This document shows, piece after piece, positions 7,511 to 15,625 of a DNA stretch of 38,005 nt. Positions within the stretch are counted from its first letter, which is position 1, and each line of letters starts with the position of its first letter. The DNA is from an uncultured bacterium. GTDB taxonomy: Bacteria; Bacillota_I; Bacilli_A; RF39; UBA660. Location: the NCBI GenBank assembly GCA_959020415.1, contig CAUERX010000012.1, forward strand, positions 1-38,005. Reading direction: 5' to 3'. The position numbers and the translations under genes were made by a program. The notes beneath the pieces are model-generated. The model was not told the origin of the DNA. It worked only from the letters and a program-made list of their open reading frames with translations, and searched no databases.

Positions 7511-7885
7511 ATGAGTAAGTGTAACTTTATCTTTTGCAATGGACACGCGGAAGCAATAAGAAAAGATTTAAAATTTGATACAGGTCTTACAATTTCAGGA
7601 ATGCTTTTAAGCACAATGGCCGCATCAACTTTGTTGTCTAACCCACCAACTGATGAGGTTGGATGGATGGGGGCTACTATAGGTACACTTTGTGCTTTTG
7701 GTATATCGTTTTTAGGTACTGGGCTTTCATTATATGATTATGATAGATACAAAAAAGAAACTTTGGCCTTTGATAAACAGATTAATCTCGAGCTTGAAAA
7801 TGCAGATAATTTTTTAAGTGATGCAAATCCATTTAAAGAAAAAAGAATTAAATTAGAGAAACCAGTAATAGAATATTATAGATAG
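7511..7885 (+). CDS. two-helix membrane protein of unknown function
   Basis: 124 aa. A short N-terminal region with two Cys and two His (KCNFIFCNGHAEAIRKD, about 3-19) precedes two predicted membrane helices (about 27-43 and 54-74). A charged C-terminal part (about 76-124) with a helical segment rich in Glu, Asp and Lys follows and is probably cytoplasmic. No family is recognised. It lies 88 nt after the Clp-like ATPase and 13 nt before the HIT gene, with which it shares a transcript. It may be a membrane partner of the ATPase, but that rests only on position. Confidence 0.7.
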   Translation: MSKCNFIFCNGHAEAIRKDLKFDTGLTISGMLLSTMAASTLLSNPPTDEVGWMGATIGTLCAFGISFLGTGLSLYDYDRYKKETLAFDKQINLELENADNFLSDANPFKEKRIKLEKPVIEYYR

Positions 7886-7898
7886 GAAAGGTGATAAC

Positions 7899-8264
7899 AT
7901 GGATTGTATATTTTGTAAAATTATGAATGGTGATATTCCATCATTCACTTTATATGAGGATGATATTGTCAAAGTATTTTTAGATGTTAATCCTGATATG
8001 AATGGTCATACTTTAATTGTCCCTAAAAAACATTATCAAGATTTATTTGATATCGATAATGAAACACTTATGCATATTACGGATGTGGCTAGAAAAATGT
8101 ATCCGCTTTTTGAAGAAAAGCTTGGCGCTGAAGGAATGACTCTAGTTCAAAATAATGGTTTAATGCAAGAAGTTAAACATTATCATTTACATTTAAAGCC
8201 ACAATATTCTGGTAAACAAGCACTTGTTAGTGCGGAAGATGTTTATCATCAAATAATGGATTAA
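7899..8264 (+). CDS. HIT family nucleotide-binding protein
   Basis: 121 aa, compact. The N-terminal CIFCKI (3-8) is the zinc-ribbon start found in bacterial HIT/HINT hydrolases, and the triad motif HYHLHL (about 95-100) carries the catalytic histidines. Members hydrolyse nucleotide phosphoramidates or dinucleotide polyphosphates; the physiological substrate is not predictable. An AGGAAAGGTG site precedes the ATG. It is the second gene after the two-helix membrane protein, and the transcript ends in a strong terminator. Confidence 0.92.
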   Translation: MDCIFCKIMNGDIPSFTLYEDDIVKVFLDVNPDMNGHTLIVPKKHYQDLFDIDNETLMHITDVARKMYPLFEEKLGAEGMTLVQNNGLMQEVKHYHLHLKPQYSGKQALVSAEDVYHQIMD

Positions 8265-8269
8265 GAAAA

Positions 8270-8292
8270 CAACTCAAACGAGTTGCTTTTTT
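8270..8292 (+). terminator. intrinsic terminator of the HIT operon
   Basis: CAACTC/GAGTTG stem with an AAAC loop (8270-8285), then C and seven T. It lies 5 nt after the HIT stop codon. Confidence 0.85.
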
Positions 8293-8294
8293 TG

Positions 8295-8692
8295 TTATTG
8301 ATAAGCGATGACATCAATATATGTTTGACCATCTTTATTTGCTTCTAGTTGTTTATCATATGCTGTTTCTAAAATATAATATCATCTTTCTGAACGTCAA
8401 TCATAAAAGTATGTTCTACTTCAAAAAGCCTTGATTTAATAATTTCTTGTAGTTCAGTCTTTTCGTTATTACGTTCTCTCAATATTTTCATTTAAGTTAG
8501 TATCTGTAGAACTTTTCCCTACTTGAGCATAATTTCTTAAATCTTATAATTTACTTTTGGTTACAAATAAATTAATTTTGAATACTAGTTTCTAGATACT
8601 GCAGTGCCATCTAGTAGCCATCTTTTGGGAATAATTTCATTAAGCCACTCTAATACTGAACCAAACGGTATTGTTTTTTGGCTAGCCAAGAA
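8295..8692 (-). pseudogene. decayed phage tail-collar protein gene
   Basis: No intact ORF is present, but joining frames on the minus strand gives a continuous protein. It opens with IPFGSVLEWLNEIIPKRW, then LLDGTAVSRN, a stop, YSKL, a second stop near the Val-Thr-Lys segment, a third stop, then DLRNYAQVGKSSTDTN. The order P-x-G-x(n)-GWLLxDGxAVSRxxYxxL followed by LPDLRN and VGK is that of the phage tail Collar domain. Two further frameshifts separate NLNENIER, RNNEKTELQEIIKSR (from 8491) and ILETAYDKQLEANKDG, ending at the TAA at 8295. At least three stops and two frameshifts mean it is dead. It is the only clear phage trace in the window and suggests a former prophage or domesticated tail-like gene. 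Confidence 0.6.
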
Positions 8693-8722
8693 CAAAAAAA
8701 TAATGGTTAAAAACCATTATTT
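8693..8722 (-). terminator. intrinsic terminator overlapping the CotD-like gene stop
   Basis: An 11-bp perfect stem (8698-8708 with 8712-8722) containing the TAA stop is followed on the minus strand by a T-run. Confidence 0.85.
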
Positions 8723-8991
8723 GCGAAGCCACCACAACACCCTGGATCGTTGTTAACAACTTGATTTTCTTCAGAACATGTATATTGTGGTGTATAAGTA
8801 TGATTGTAAATATGACGATTCACAACATGTGTATGAATTGGACATATGTGTTTTACCTCATGGCAAAATTCCCTTTCTACACATTTATTGATTGCTGGTT
8901 CAACAACAGGACAATTAGGTTCTCTGTCGCAGCAGTCATCGTTAGCTGGCATTTGAAATCCAGGCATCATACAACAATTTCTTCTAAACAT
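8707..8991 (-). CDS. CotD-like Cys/His-rich protein
   Basis: 94 aa with about a dozen Cys and eight His. The central part (ICPIHTHVVNRHIYNH, about 49-64) followed by an aromatic-Pro stretch matches the pattern of the Bacillus inner spore coat protein CotD family (P-H-T-x-V-N-x-H-x-Y-x-H-x-H/Y-x-P). CC pairs at both ends suggest metal binding or disulfide cross-linking. There is no signal peptide and no membrane segment. AGGGGG is the ribosome binding site. It has its own promoter and terminator. No other spore gene is in the window, so the role may be sporulation or something else; a metal-binding structural protein is the alternative. Confidence 0.62.
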   Translation of the reverse strand: MFRRNCCMMPGFQMPANDDCCDREPNCPVVEPAINKCVEREFCHEVKHICPIHTHVVNRHIYNHTYTPQYTCSEENQVVNNDPGCCGGFANNGF

Positions 8992-9011
8992 TATGTTTCC
9001 CCCTATCTACA

Positions 9012-9041
9012 ATTATCATATGAAATAATAAAAATTGTGAA
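9012..9041 (-). promoter_or_regulatory. promoter for the CotD-like gene
   Basis: On the minus strand, TTCACA (9036-9041), an 18-nt spacer and GATAAT (9012-9017). It resembles a sigma-A promoter; a sporulation sigma factor motif was not obvious. The rest of 9042-9135 holds nothing recognisable. Confidence 0.45.
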
Positions 9042-9135
9042 TATGTTATATGACTCATTATAAGATAAGAAAACTTTTTATTCATTTGATTGTTGGCATT
9101 ACTCAAAAGATTCCGTTTATATTTTTTTTATATAT

Positions 9136-9162
9136 TAAAAAACAAAGATTTTCTCTTTGTTT
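9136..9162 (-). terminator. intrinsic terminator of fhs
   Basis: AAACAAAG/CTTTGTTT stem (9140-9147 with 9155-9162) touching the fhs stop codon, then six T in total on the minus strand. Confidence 0.8.
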
Positions 9163-10771
9163 AAAATATTCCTACTACTTTTCCATCAATGTAATCTATT
9201 TTTTCATAATTTGGAACGCTAGGAAGACCTGGCATTGTCATAATATTTCCTAGTAAAATTGTTATAAATCCAGCACCATTATATAGTCTAACATTTTTAA
9301 CAGTAATTTCGAAATCTTTGGGATAACCTAATTTTTTGGCATCATCAGAAATTGAATATTGCGTTTTAGCAATACACACTGGTAGTTTATCTAATCCCCA
9401 TGATTCAATTCTTTGGATCATTTCTAAAGCTTCATCAGTATAATTTATATTATTAGCATGATAGATTTTAGTGGCAATTTTTTCGACTTTTGTTTTAATA
9501 GAATCTGTATCTTGATAAATTGGCGTAAAATTGCTTTCTTCATTACACGATTTTATAACAGTTTTGGCTAAATCTATAGCGCCTTTGCCACCATCGACAT
9601 AGGCAGTTGAAGTTTCAACTTTGATGCCTTTTAATGCGCAAAAATCTTTAATAATGTTTATTTCTTCATCAGTGTTATCGATATACTTATTAATACAAAC
9701 TACTAATGGAACATTATATTGTTTTAGATTTTCGATGTGAACTTCTAAATTAACTAAACCACTTTTTAGTTTTTCTATTTCTGTTTCACCTACACCATTA
9801 TATTTTAAAGCTTTAACAGTAGCCACTAAAACAATGGTACTTGGCTTTAAATTATTGTTTTTGCATTTAATATCTAAAAATTTTTCCGCACCTAAATCAG
9901 CACCAAATCCAGCTTCAGTAACAACATAATTAGCTAAACCAAGTGATAGTTTAGTAGCTACAACACTATTACATCCGTGTGCGATATTTGCGAAAGGACC
10001 GCCGTGGATAATAGCTGGGGTGTTTTCTAAAGTTTGAACTAAATTAGGATAAAAGGCATCTTTTAGGATGACTGTCATTGCCCCTTCCACTTTTAAGTCG
10101 CTAGCATAGACTGGTTTATCTTCTTCATTATAACCTACAATTATATTCCCTAAACGATGTTTTAAATTATTTAGTGAGGTTGCTAAACAGAATAATGCCA
10201 TAATTTCTGAAGCGGAAGTTATATTAAAACTTTCTTCTCTTGGATTATCGCCTAAAGCAACGGTAGTATGCCTTAAAGCACGATCATTAACGTCTAAACA
10301 ACGATTAAAGGTTACTTTTTTTATTTTCAACGCATTGCCTTTATTAATATGATTATCAATAGCAGCGCATAATAAATTATTTGCGGCAGTTATGGCATGA
10401 AAGTCGCCGGTAAAATGGAGATTAATTTCATCCATTGGAACTATTTGTGAATATCCTCCGCCGGTGGCTCCACCTTTAAGCCCAAATACTGGGCCCATAG
10501 ATGGTTGTCTTAAGCATAGAGCAACTCTTTCTTTAAGTTCATGCATAGCATCAGCAAGGCCAATGCTTACAGTTGTTTTTCCTTCACCAAATGGTGTAGG
10601 GTTTACAGCAGTTACTAAAATTAGTTTGCCATCAAGGTTTGTTCTTTCGGCAGTTATTTTTGCTTTATCATTTCCATAACAAATTAATTCACCCGAATTA
10701 AGTCCTAATTCTTTGGCTATATTCCAAATTTCCTTTTTTTTACTATTATTTGCGATTTCTAAATCTGTCAT
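9161..10771 (-). CDS. fhs: formate-tetrahydrofolate ligase
   Basis: 536 aa, slightly shorter than the usual 556 or so. It makes 10-formyl-THF from formate, THF and ATP, feeding purine and formyl-Met synthesis. The ATP-binding motif TPFGEGKTT (59-67) is intact, as are the conserved stretches RQPSMGPVFGLKGG (about 88-101) and GGPFANIAHGCNS (about 257-269), both diagnostic of the family. GGTGAT is the ribosome binding site. Monocistronic: its -10 follows the terminator of the upstream gene, and it has its own terminator. No other folate gene adjoins it. Confidence 0.97.
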   Translation of the reverse strand: MTDLEIANNSKKKEIWNIAKELGLNSGELICYGNDKAKITAERTNLDGKLILVTAVNPTPFGEGKTTVSIGLADAMHELKERVALCLRQPSMGPVFGLKGGATGGGYSQIVPMDEINLHFTGDFHAITAANNLLCAAIDNHINKGNALKIKKVTFNRCLDVNDRALRHTTVALGDNPREESFNITSASEIMALFCLATSLNNLKHRLGNIIVGYNEEDKPVYASDLKVEGAMTVILKDAFYPNLVQTLENTPAIIHGGPFANIAHGCNSVVATKLSLGLANYVVTEAGFGADLGAEKFLDIKCKNNNLKPSTIVLVATVKALKYNGVGETEIEKLKSGLVNLEVHIENLKQYNVPLVVCINKYIDNTDEEINIIKDFCALKGIKVETSTAYVDGGKGAIDLAKTVIKSCNEESNFTPIYQDTDSIKTKVEKIATKIYHANNINYTDEALEMIQRIESWGLDKLPVCIAKTQYSISDDAKKLGYPKDFEITVKNVRLYNGAGFITILLGNIMTMPGLPSVPNYEKIDYIDGKVVGIF

Positions 10772-10795
10772 AGTATCACCATCCTTATATAGTAC

Positions 10796-10801
10796 ATTAT
10801 A
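10796..10801 (-). promoter_or_regulatory. fhs extended -10 promoter element
   Basis: TATAAT preceded by TGA on the minus strand, 25 nt before the fhs start and directly after the upstream terminator. No convincing -35 box. Confidence 0.5.
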
Positions 10802-10807
10802 TCACAG

Positions 10808-10831
10808 AAAAAGAACTTTATTATCAAGTTC
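10808..10831 (-). terminator. intrinsic terminator overlapping the 10824 gene stop
   Basis: GAACTT/AAGTTC stem (10813-10818 with 10826-10831) that includes the TGA stop, followed by five T on the minus strand. It ends the ffh transcript. Confidence 0.75.
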
Positions 10832-11663
10832 CAGTTTTTATTAATTTTTTTGATTTTGCTTCTAATTTATTTTCACAGCCTTTTACTACCTCATTGGCAT
10901 GGTTTAAGCTATCTTCACTATCAATAGAAATTGTGTTATTTAGCAAGGGATCTAAAACTTCACAATTAAAGCTATCCTCAGATGTAACTATACCAGCAGC
11001 AATAATTAATCTTTCGAGTCTTCGTCTTTTAGCAGCTATATCAAATCTTTGACTCTTTACAATTTCTTCAAAGGCGTTAGTACTGAAATAACAACTATCA
11101 TCAATATTTTCTTGTTTAGCACTGCGGTAATCAGTTATCCCTACTGTTTGAACTTGCTCAAGAAACTTACGATATAATATATATTCACTAGCTGAAAATT
11201 TAATTTTACGAAGCTGACAACTGATTAAATCGACAACAAGTTCGTCAATTTTCTGAGAAGTCAAGCCCAATTCTTCTGGATCTTTATCAAGATAATTACT
11301 ATAAATAAACAAAGAAATAGCATTCAATTCACTAATTATTTGATTGTTGTTACCAACATATAAAGTGTTGGTTATATTTTGAATTAGTGGAAATGTTTTT
11401 TGAAATGGTATAGTTCTTGAAGAAAAGGTATAGAGATATTCCTCGATGTCTTTCATCTTATCATTTGAAAAGCCTTGATAAAATTTTAAAAGGCAAGATC
11501 TTGGTATCATAATTTTTGAAGCACTACTGCTTGTTAAATATTTTTTCGACATTTGCTTAGCAAAATCATCAACAAATATATAACCGTTTGGATCAAAAGG
11601 ATTTTGTTCTAATTCAGCAGAAATAAAACTAGTGATATTTATATCCCACATGTTTGTTCTCAT
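10824..11663 (-). CDS. hypothetical protein cotranscribed with ffh
   Basis: 279 aa, mostly helical and probably cytoplasmic: no signal peptide or membrane helix is visible. Near the middle there is a long acidic-hydrophobic helix (KIDELVVDLISCQLRK), and near residue 215 a basic cluster (AAKRRRLERL). No family is recognised. An AGGGGA site precedes the ATG. It lies 23 nt after ffh with no promoter between, so the two form an operon. The stop is TGA followed at once by TAATAA. A link to protein targeting is only positional. Confidence 0.75.
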   Translation of the reverse strand: MRTNMWDINITSFISAELEQNPFDPNGYIFVDDFAKQMSKKYLTSSSASKIMIPRSCLLKFYQGFSNDKMKDIEEYLYTFSSRTIPFQKTFPLIQNITNTLYVGNNNQIISELNAISLFIYSNYLDKDPEELGLTSQKIDELVVDLISCQLRKIKFSASEYILYRKFLEQVQTVGITDYRSAKQENIDDSCYFSTNAFEEIVKSQRFDIAAKRRRLERLIIAAGIVTSEDSFNCEVLDPLLNNTISIDSEDSLNHANEVVKGCENKLEAKSKKLIKTGT

Positions 11664-11686
11664 TATATTTTTCCCCTGAAAAATTA

Positions 11687-12994
11687 TTAAAATGGCATTT
11701 TAAGATTTCCATTTTTCATTTGTTTCATCATTACTTTCATTTGGTCAAATTGTTTTAAAAGACGGTTTACTTCCTCAACAGTTTGACCACTACCAGCAGC
11801 TATTCTTTTTTTACGACTAGCTTTCAAAATATCTGGATTTTTTCGTTCTTTGGGTGTCATTGATAAGATAATTGCTTCAATATGAGCCATCTGTTTTGGA
11901 TCGATATTGACATTATTTAATCCCATTTTTTTCGCACCAGGTAACATTTTTATAATATTTTCTAATGGACCTAATTTTTTTATTTGGTTTAATTGAGTTA
12001 AAAAATCTTCTAAATCAAATTTACCCTTCTGCATTTTTTCGGCAGCTTTTAAAGCTTCATCATCATCTAACAAAGCTTCAGCTTTGTCGGCAATACTCAT
12101 AAGGTCACCCATATCTAAGATACGGTTTGCCATGCTTTGTGGACGAAATTTTTCTAAACCATCCATTTTTTCACTGACACCAACAAATTTAATTGGAATA
12201 TTTGTTAAATGTCTTATTGATAAAGCGGCTCCACCTTTAGTGTCACCATCCAGTTTAGTTAAAACTGCTCCTGTAAGTGGTAATTTATTATTGAATCCCT
12301 CGATAACATTCACGGCATCTTGACCGGTCATACTATCAACTACTAGTAATATTTCATTTGGTTTTACTTCTTCATTGATATTTTGAAGTTCAGTCATTAA
12401 GTCTTCATCAATGTGAAGTCTACCGGCAGTATCGATTAAAACATAATTAAAACCATTTTCTTTGGCATATGCTACGGCATTTTTTGCTATTTCAACAGGA
12501 TTACCTTTGCCTTCGCTATAAACTTCGATATTTAATTCTCTACCTAGTTGTTTTAACTGATCAATAGCAGCTGGACGATAAACATCACAGGCAACCATTA
12601 ATGGCTTTAATCCATATTTTTTTCTTAGATGTAGAGCTAATTTTCCAACGGTTGTTGTTTTACCACTACCTTGAAGACCGGCCATCATTAAAATTGTCAT
12701 TGGTTTTATAACAATTAATGGTTCATCTTCTTTACCTAATAAGTCAATTAATTCGTCTCTAACGATTTTGACAAAAACATCACCGGGTTTTAAGCTTTTT
12801 TTAATTTCCTCACCTAATGATTTTTCTTTAACATTATTAATAAATTCTTTAACAACTTTGTAGTTAACGTCTGCTTCTAATAAAGCTAGTCTTATTTCTC
12901 TTGTTACTTCACTAATATTATCTTCGGTTATTTTTCCATAACCTTTTATTTTATTCATGGCATTTTGTAATCTATCGCCTAAACTTTCAAACAT
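11687..12994 (-). CDS. ffh: signal recognition particle GTPase Ffh
   Basis: 435 aa. The protein subunit of SRP, which binds signal sequences and the SRP RNA and delivers ribosomes to FtsY. It has an N-domain helical bundle, then the G domain with GLQGSGKTT (106-114), DTAGR (188-192) and TKLDGD (246-251), then the Met-rich M domain with RIAAGSG and a C-terminal run of Met residues. The ORF stays open to a further ATG at 13012, but the AAAGGTGAT site points to the ATG at 12994, and the family starts with this MFESL sequence. YlxM, often upstream of ffh in Bacillota, is absent here. Confidence 0.97.
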   Translation of the reverse strand: MFESLGDRLQNAMNKIKGYGKITEDNISEVTREIRLALLEADVNYKVVKEFINNVKEKSLGEEIKKSLKPGDVFVKIVRDELIDLLGKEDEPLIVIKPMTILMMAGLQGSGKTTTVGKLALHLRKKYGLKPLMVACDVYRPAAIDQLKQLGRELNIEVYSEGKGNPVEIAKNAVAYAKENGFNYVLIDTAGRLHIDEDLMTELQNINEEVKPNEILLVVDSMTGQDAVNVIEGFNNKLPLTGAVLTKLDGDTKGGAALSIRHLTNIPIKFVGVSEKMDGLEKFRPQSMANRILDMGDLMSIADKAEALLDDDEALKAAEKMQKGKFDLEDFLTQLNQIKKLGPLENIIKMLPGAKKMGLNNVNIDPKQMAHIEAIILSMTPKERKNPDILKASRKKRIAAGSGQTVEEVNRLLKQFDQMKVMMKQMKNGNLKMPF

Positions 12995-13010
12995 TTTATC
13001 ACCTTTTTTC

Positions 13011-13016
13011 ATTATA
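13011..13016 (-). promoter_or_regulatory. ffh -10 promoter element
   Basis: TATAAT on the minus strand, 16 nt before the ffh start codon, with a weak TTTAAT-like -35 inside the U-tract of the upstream terminator. Confidence 0.45.
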
Positions 13017-13027
13017 CATTAAATGAT

Positions 13028-13054
13028 TAAAAAAATCTATTTTTAGATAGATTT
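13028..13054 (-). terminator. intrinsic terminator of the 13054 gene
   Basis: AAATCTAT/ATAGATTT stem (13033-13040 with 13047-13054) followed by T residues on the minus strand. The stem abuts the stop codon. Confidence 0.75.
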
Positions 13055-13623
13055 TATTTAATATATTTCAAGTTATCTTTATCAGTCTTAGCAAGAGTGA
13101 TAGTCTTGGTATCAGTAGTATAAGTTAATGTATCATCTGAATTAATAGTAAATTCATATGTCTTATCATTAGTACTAGTGGTATCAGTTGTATCATCAGT
13201 TTCAGATGAGGCAATCATGGTAATTTTTTTATCAGTTACAGTATAAGTACCCTTGATTACATCTTTACTCTTGTCAGTTCTAACAAGTTTAGCACTACCA
13301 TCTTTATCTAAAACTAATTCGATATAATGATTATTCTCATCAGTAGTATCAGTACCCCTATTATCATCAATACCGTTATCTAGAACGTCAGAGTTATCAG
13401 TGGTTCCAGTTGTATCAGTTGTATATTTTGCTTGATAAGAACCGGTAACATCTTTAGTTTCAGTTTTATCTGTATTATTATCTGTAATATTAGGTTCTTT
13501 AGTAATATTATTATCTGCTTCATCTTTATTAGCAAAAATAAAATAAGCAATAAGTCCAGCAACTAATAAAACGATAATAACAACAGCGATGATCATACCT
13601 GTATTATCTTTTCTTTCTTCCAT
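13054..13623 (-). CDS. membrane-anchored Thr/Asp-rich extracytoplasmic protein
   Basis: 189 aa. A short charged cytoplasmic start is followed by one hydrophobic helix (about 10-30). Then comes a low-complexity Asp/Asn/Thr linker (about 35-95) and a small beta-rich domain in two parts (IELVLDKDGSAKL, GTYTVTDKKITM, YEFTINSDDTLTY). The alternation resembles a lipocalin/YcfL-like beta fold, but no named family is certain. The ORF can be extended to a GTG at 13632, but the AAAGGTG site fits the ATG at 13623. Monocistronic, separated by terminators from ffh and the thiol-relay operon. Confidence 0.75.
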   Translation of the reverse strand: MEERKDNTGMIIAVVIIVLLVAGLIAYFIFANKDEADNNITKEPNITDNNTDKTETKDVTGSYQAKYTTDTTGTTDNSDVLDNGIDDNRGTDTTDENNHYIELVLDKDGSAKLVRTDKSKDVIKGTYTVTDKKITMIASSETDDTTDTTSTNDKTYEFTINSDDTLTYTTDTKTITLAKTDKDNLKYIK

Positions 13624-13655
13624 ATTTAACACACCTTTCTAAATATATCATGGCA

Positions 13656-13690
13656 CAAAAAAACATATTTATTAGTAAAAAATACGTTTT
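13656..13690 (-). terminator. intrinsic terminator of the thiol-relay operon
   Basis: An 11-bp stem with one G-T pair (13660-13670 with 13680-13690, 9-nt loop) followed by a T-run on the minus strand. Confidence 0.75.
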
Positions 13691-13701
13691 TTGACATTTT
13701 T

Positions 13702-14886
13702 TTAAAAATTGAACATTATCCACTCTGGTTTAACTATTAAAAGTAAGCCAATTAAAAGCATGATAAGTCCACCGATTAGATGTGAATATTTACTGTATTT
13801 AGTAGATATTCCTGTTACTTCTAATGTTTTCATAGCAATAACAAAAACAATTATATCGTCTAATAGGAAAAATAAAATATAAATAAAAATGTTAAAACCA
13901 TACTCTAATGTATTCAAATCATTCATAGCTAGAACACTAGTAAACAATAATGGAAGGCCGGCTGAACATGCGAGTTCCACTAAGTTAACAGAAACTGCTA
14001 GAGTGATAACACCTAAAATAGCCAATATAAAACTTTTCTCATGTGTAAACTTTTTTATTTTAGCGAACATCTTTTGCCTTTTATTATCATTGACAACAGT
14101 ACATCCACTTGGATTATTTTTTTGTTTTAAATAACTTCTAAGATTTATAGCTCCACCAATAATAGCGACAACGGCAATCAAAGTTCTTAATAATACTTGC
14201 TCTAAAGCTGTAACCGCTATTTGTAGCCACGCTACCATAAAGAGAAGATAAATAAAGGCGGAGGCTACTAGAAAGGTTAAACCTAAAGTCCACATCCTCT
14301 TTTTATCTTTCATTCCAAGAAGCATGCTTATTAAAAATAGTAATACCCACATCGCACATGGGTTAAAACCGTCAACTAAACCAATAACTACAGCAAGGAT
14401 TGGCAAAGACACCTTTTGGGCATTTATCTCACCGAGAATAGGAACTGTGATGTTTTCATCTTTACTTGAATTATTTGATGTTGGGATTTCTTTATTTTCT
14501 TTAACATAACTAACTGCATCAACTTCAGGATCTTTTAAATTTTTGTCAATAAGCTTTTTTATTTGACTTTCAGTATTGTCATTATAACCAGTTAAGCCAG
14601 TTGTACCAATAACGGTATAAGGAACTCCACTGTCATCATTTTTTAATGCCGATCTAACATGCTCTAAAAGAGTACTGTTATCAGGATTGTGCCAAACTTC
14701 AAATTTTTTGATGATTAAATCATCGCCGTAATCTTTTTTTAAAGTTTCCAAATACTCTTGCTCTGCTTCACAGTGAGGGCACTCTTTACCATAAAATAAA
14801 TTTAAAGTAACTTCTTCGGCATTTACAGTAAAGGGAAGAAAAAATAAAATAGCAGCGAAAATAATAATTTTTATTTTATTATTCAT
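13702..14886 (-). CDS. CcdA/DsbD-type membrane thiol carrier with N-terminal thioredoxin domain
   Basis: 394 aa. A signal peptide or first helix (about 4-22) is followed by an extracytoplasmic thioredoxin-like domain with CPHC (36-39) and the cis-Pro region GVPYTV (about 87-92). A linker precedes six or so membrane helices of the CcdA type, with conserved redox cysteines C177 in GFNPCAMW and C307 in VELACSAG. CcdA/DsbD proteins carry electrons from cytosolic thioredoxin across the membrane. Here the outer acceptor domain is fused at the N-terminus, and the probable inner donor is the small thioredoxin encoded immediately upstream (4-nt ATGA overlap). Likely function: reduction of extracytoplasmic disulfides. 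Confidence 0.87.
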   Translation of the reverse strand: MNNKIKIIIFAAILFFLPFTVNAEEVTLNLFYGKECPHCEAEQEYLETLKKDYGDDLIIKKFEVWHNPDNSTLLEHVRSALKNDDSGVPYTVIGTTGLTGYNDNTESQIKKLIDKNLKDPEVDAVSYVKENKEIPTSNNSSKDENITVPILGEINAQKVSLPILAVVIGLVDGFNPCAMWVLLFLISMLLGMKDKKRMWTLGLTFLVASAFIYLLFMVAWLQIAVTALEQVLLRTLIAVVAIIGGAINLRSYLKQKNNPSGCTVVNDNKRQKMFAKIKKFTHEKSFILAILGVITLAVSVNLVELACSAGLPLLFTSVLAMNDLNTLEYGFNIFIYILFFLLDDIIVFVIAMKTLEVTGISTKYSKYSHLIGGLIMLLIGLLLIVKPEWIMFNF

Positions 14887-15140
14887 TGCATCGCCTTGAT
14901 AACATTAACAACTTCGTCTTTGGTTCTTTCGCCAATTAGTCTTTTTTCTTCATTGCCATTTTGGAAAATAATTACAGGTAAAATAGTTCCGACATTATAT
15001 TTTTGAACCATTTCTAGATCCATATCATAGTCATAAGTTGTGATGCCAATATCTGGGTATTCTTTAGCTACCTCTTTCCAGACTTTTTTCATTACTAAAC
15101 AACCACTACACCAGATTGCTTCAATTTTAATTATTTTCAT
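14883..15140 (-). CDS. small thioredoxin-like protein
   Basis: 85 aa. A minimal thioredoxin fold with the redox motif CSGC (C11, C14) right after the first strand, and ILPVIIF as the cis-Pro strand. No signal peptide, so cytosolic. It overlaps its neighbours by 4 nt on both sides (ATGA), so its level is tied to the deaminase before it and the CcdA-type carrier after it. The best-supported role is as cytosolic electron donor to that carrier. Confidence 0.85.
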   Translation of the reverse strand: MKIIKIEAIWCSGCLVMKKVWKEVAKEYPDIGITTYDYDMDLEMVQKYNVGTILPVIIFQNGNEEKRLIGERTKDEVVNVIKAMQ

Positions 15141-15619
15141 ACTAACACTCCTGAAACAGTATCATCGTTTTCAATATATTCATTGGTATTAATAACTCTA
15201 AAGTGCTTCTTATCATCGCGAATAACAATTTGTTTAATTCCAGCATTGATAATAAAACGTTTGCACATTTCACAAGGTGTTGTTCCTTTGATGTAATTGC
15301 CTGTTTTTGTTTCTTTACCAGAAAGATAAATAGTACTATCTAATAAATCAGCTCTAGATGATGAAATTATAGCATTTTGCTCAGCATGAACGCTACGACA
15401 TAGTTCATATCTCTCACCTGATGGAATCTGAAGCTCTTCTCTGGTACAATGACCTATGTCTGAACAATTAGCGCGCCCTCTAGGGGCACCATTATAACCA
15501 GTGGCAACTATTTCATCATTTTTAACAATAACGGCTCCATAATTTCTTCTTAAACAAGTACTTCTTTCAAGAACTGTTTCTGCAATATCTAAATAATAAT
15601 TATGTTTATCTATTCTCAT
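15137..15619 (-). CDS. deoxycytidylate deaminase family protein (ComEB-like)
   Basis: 160 aa zinc-dependent cytidine/deoxycytidylate deaminase fold. HAEQNAI (78-84) provides one zinc ligand and the catalytic Glu80, and PCEMC (115-119) provides the two Cys ligands. An extra Cys/His set (C52, H57, C58, C74) matches the second, structural zinc of dCMP deaminases. It would convert dCMP to dUMP for dTTP synthesis. It is second in the operon, 6 nt after the desulfurase stop, and ends in a TGA overlapping the thioredoxin start. Confidence 0.9.
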   Translation of the reverse strand: MRIDKHNYYLDIAETVLERSTCLRRNYGAVIVKNDEIVATGYNGAPRGRANCSDIGHCTREELQIPSGERYELCRSVHAEQNAIISSSRADLLDSTIYLSGKETKTGNYIKGTTPCEMCKRFIINAGIKQIVIRDDKKHFRVINTNEYIENDDTVSGVLV

Positions 15620-15625
15620 TTTATC

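Noticed and set aside
8761..9253. Two overlapping plus-strand ORFs between the CotD-like gene and fhs
   Set aside because: They are antisense to the CotD-like gene and to the fhs 3' end, have no ribosome binding sites, and their composition is that of AT-rich noncoding sequence.
13380..13562. Leu/Ile-rich 60-aa ORF on the minus strand
   Set aside because: It is an alternative frame of the Thr/Asp-rich protein gene; its hydrophobicity comes from the frame shift of Asp/Asn/Thr codons.
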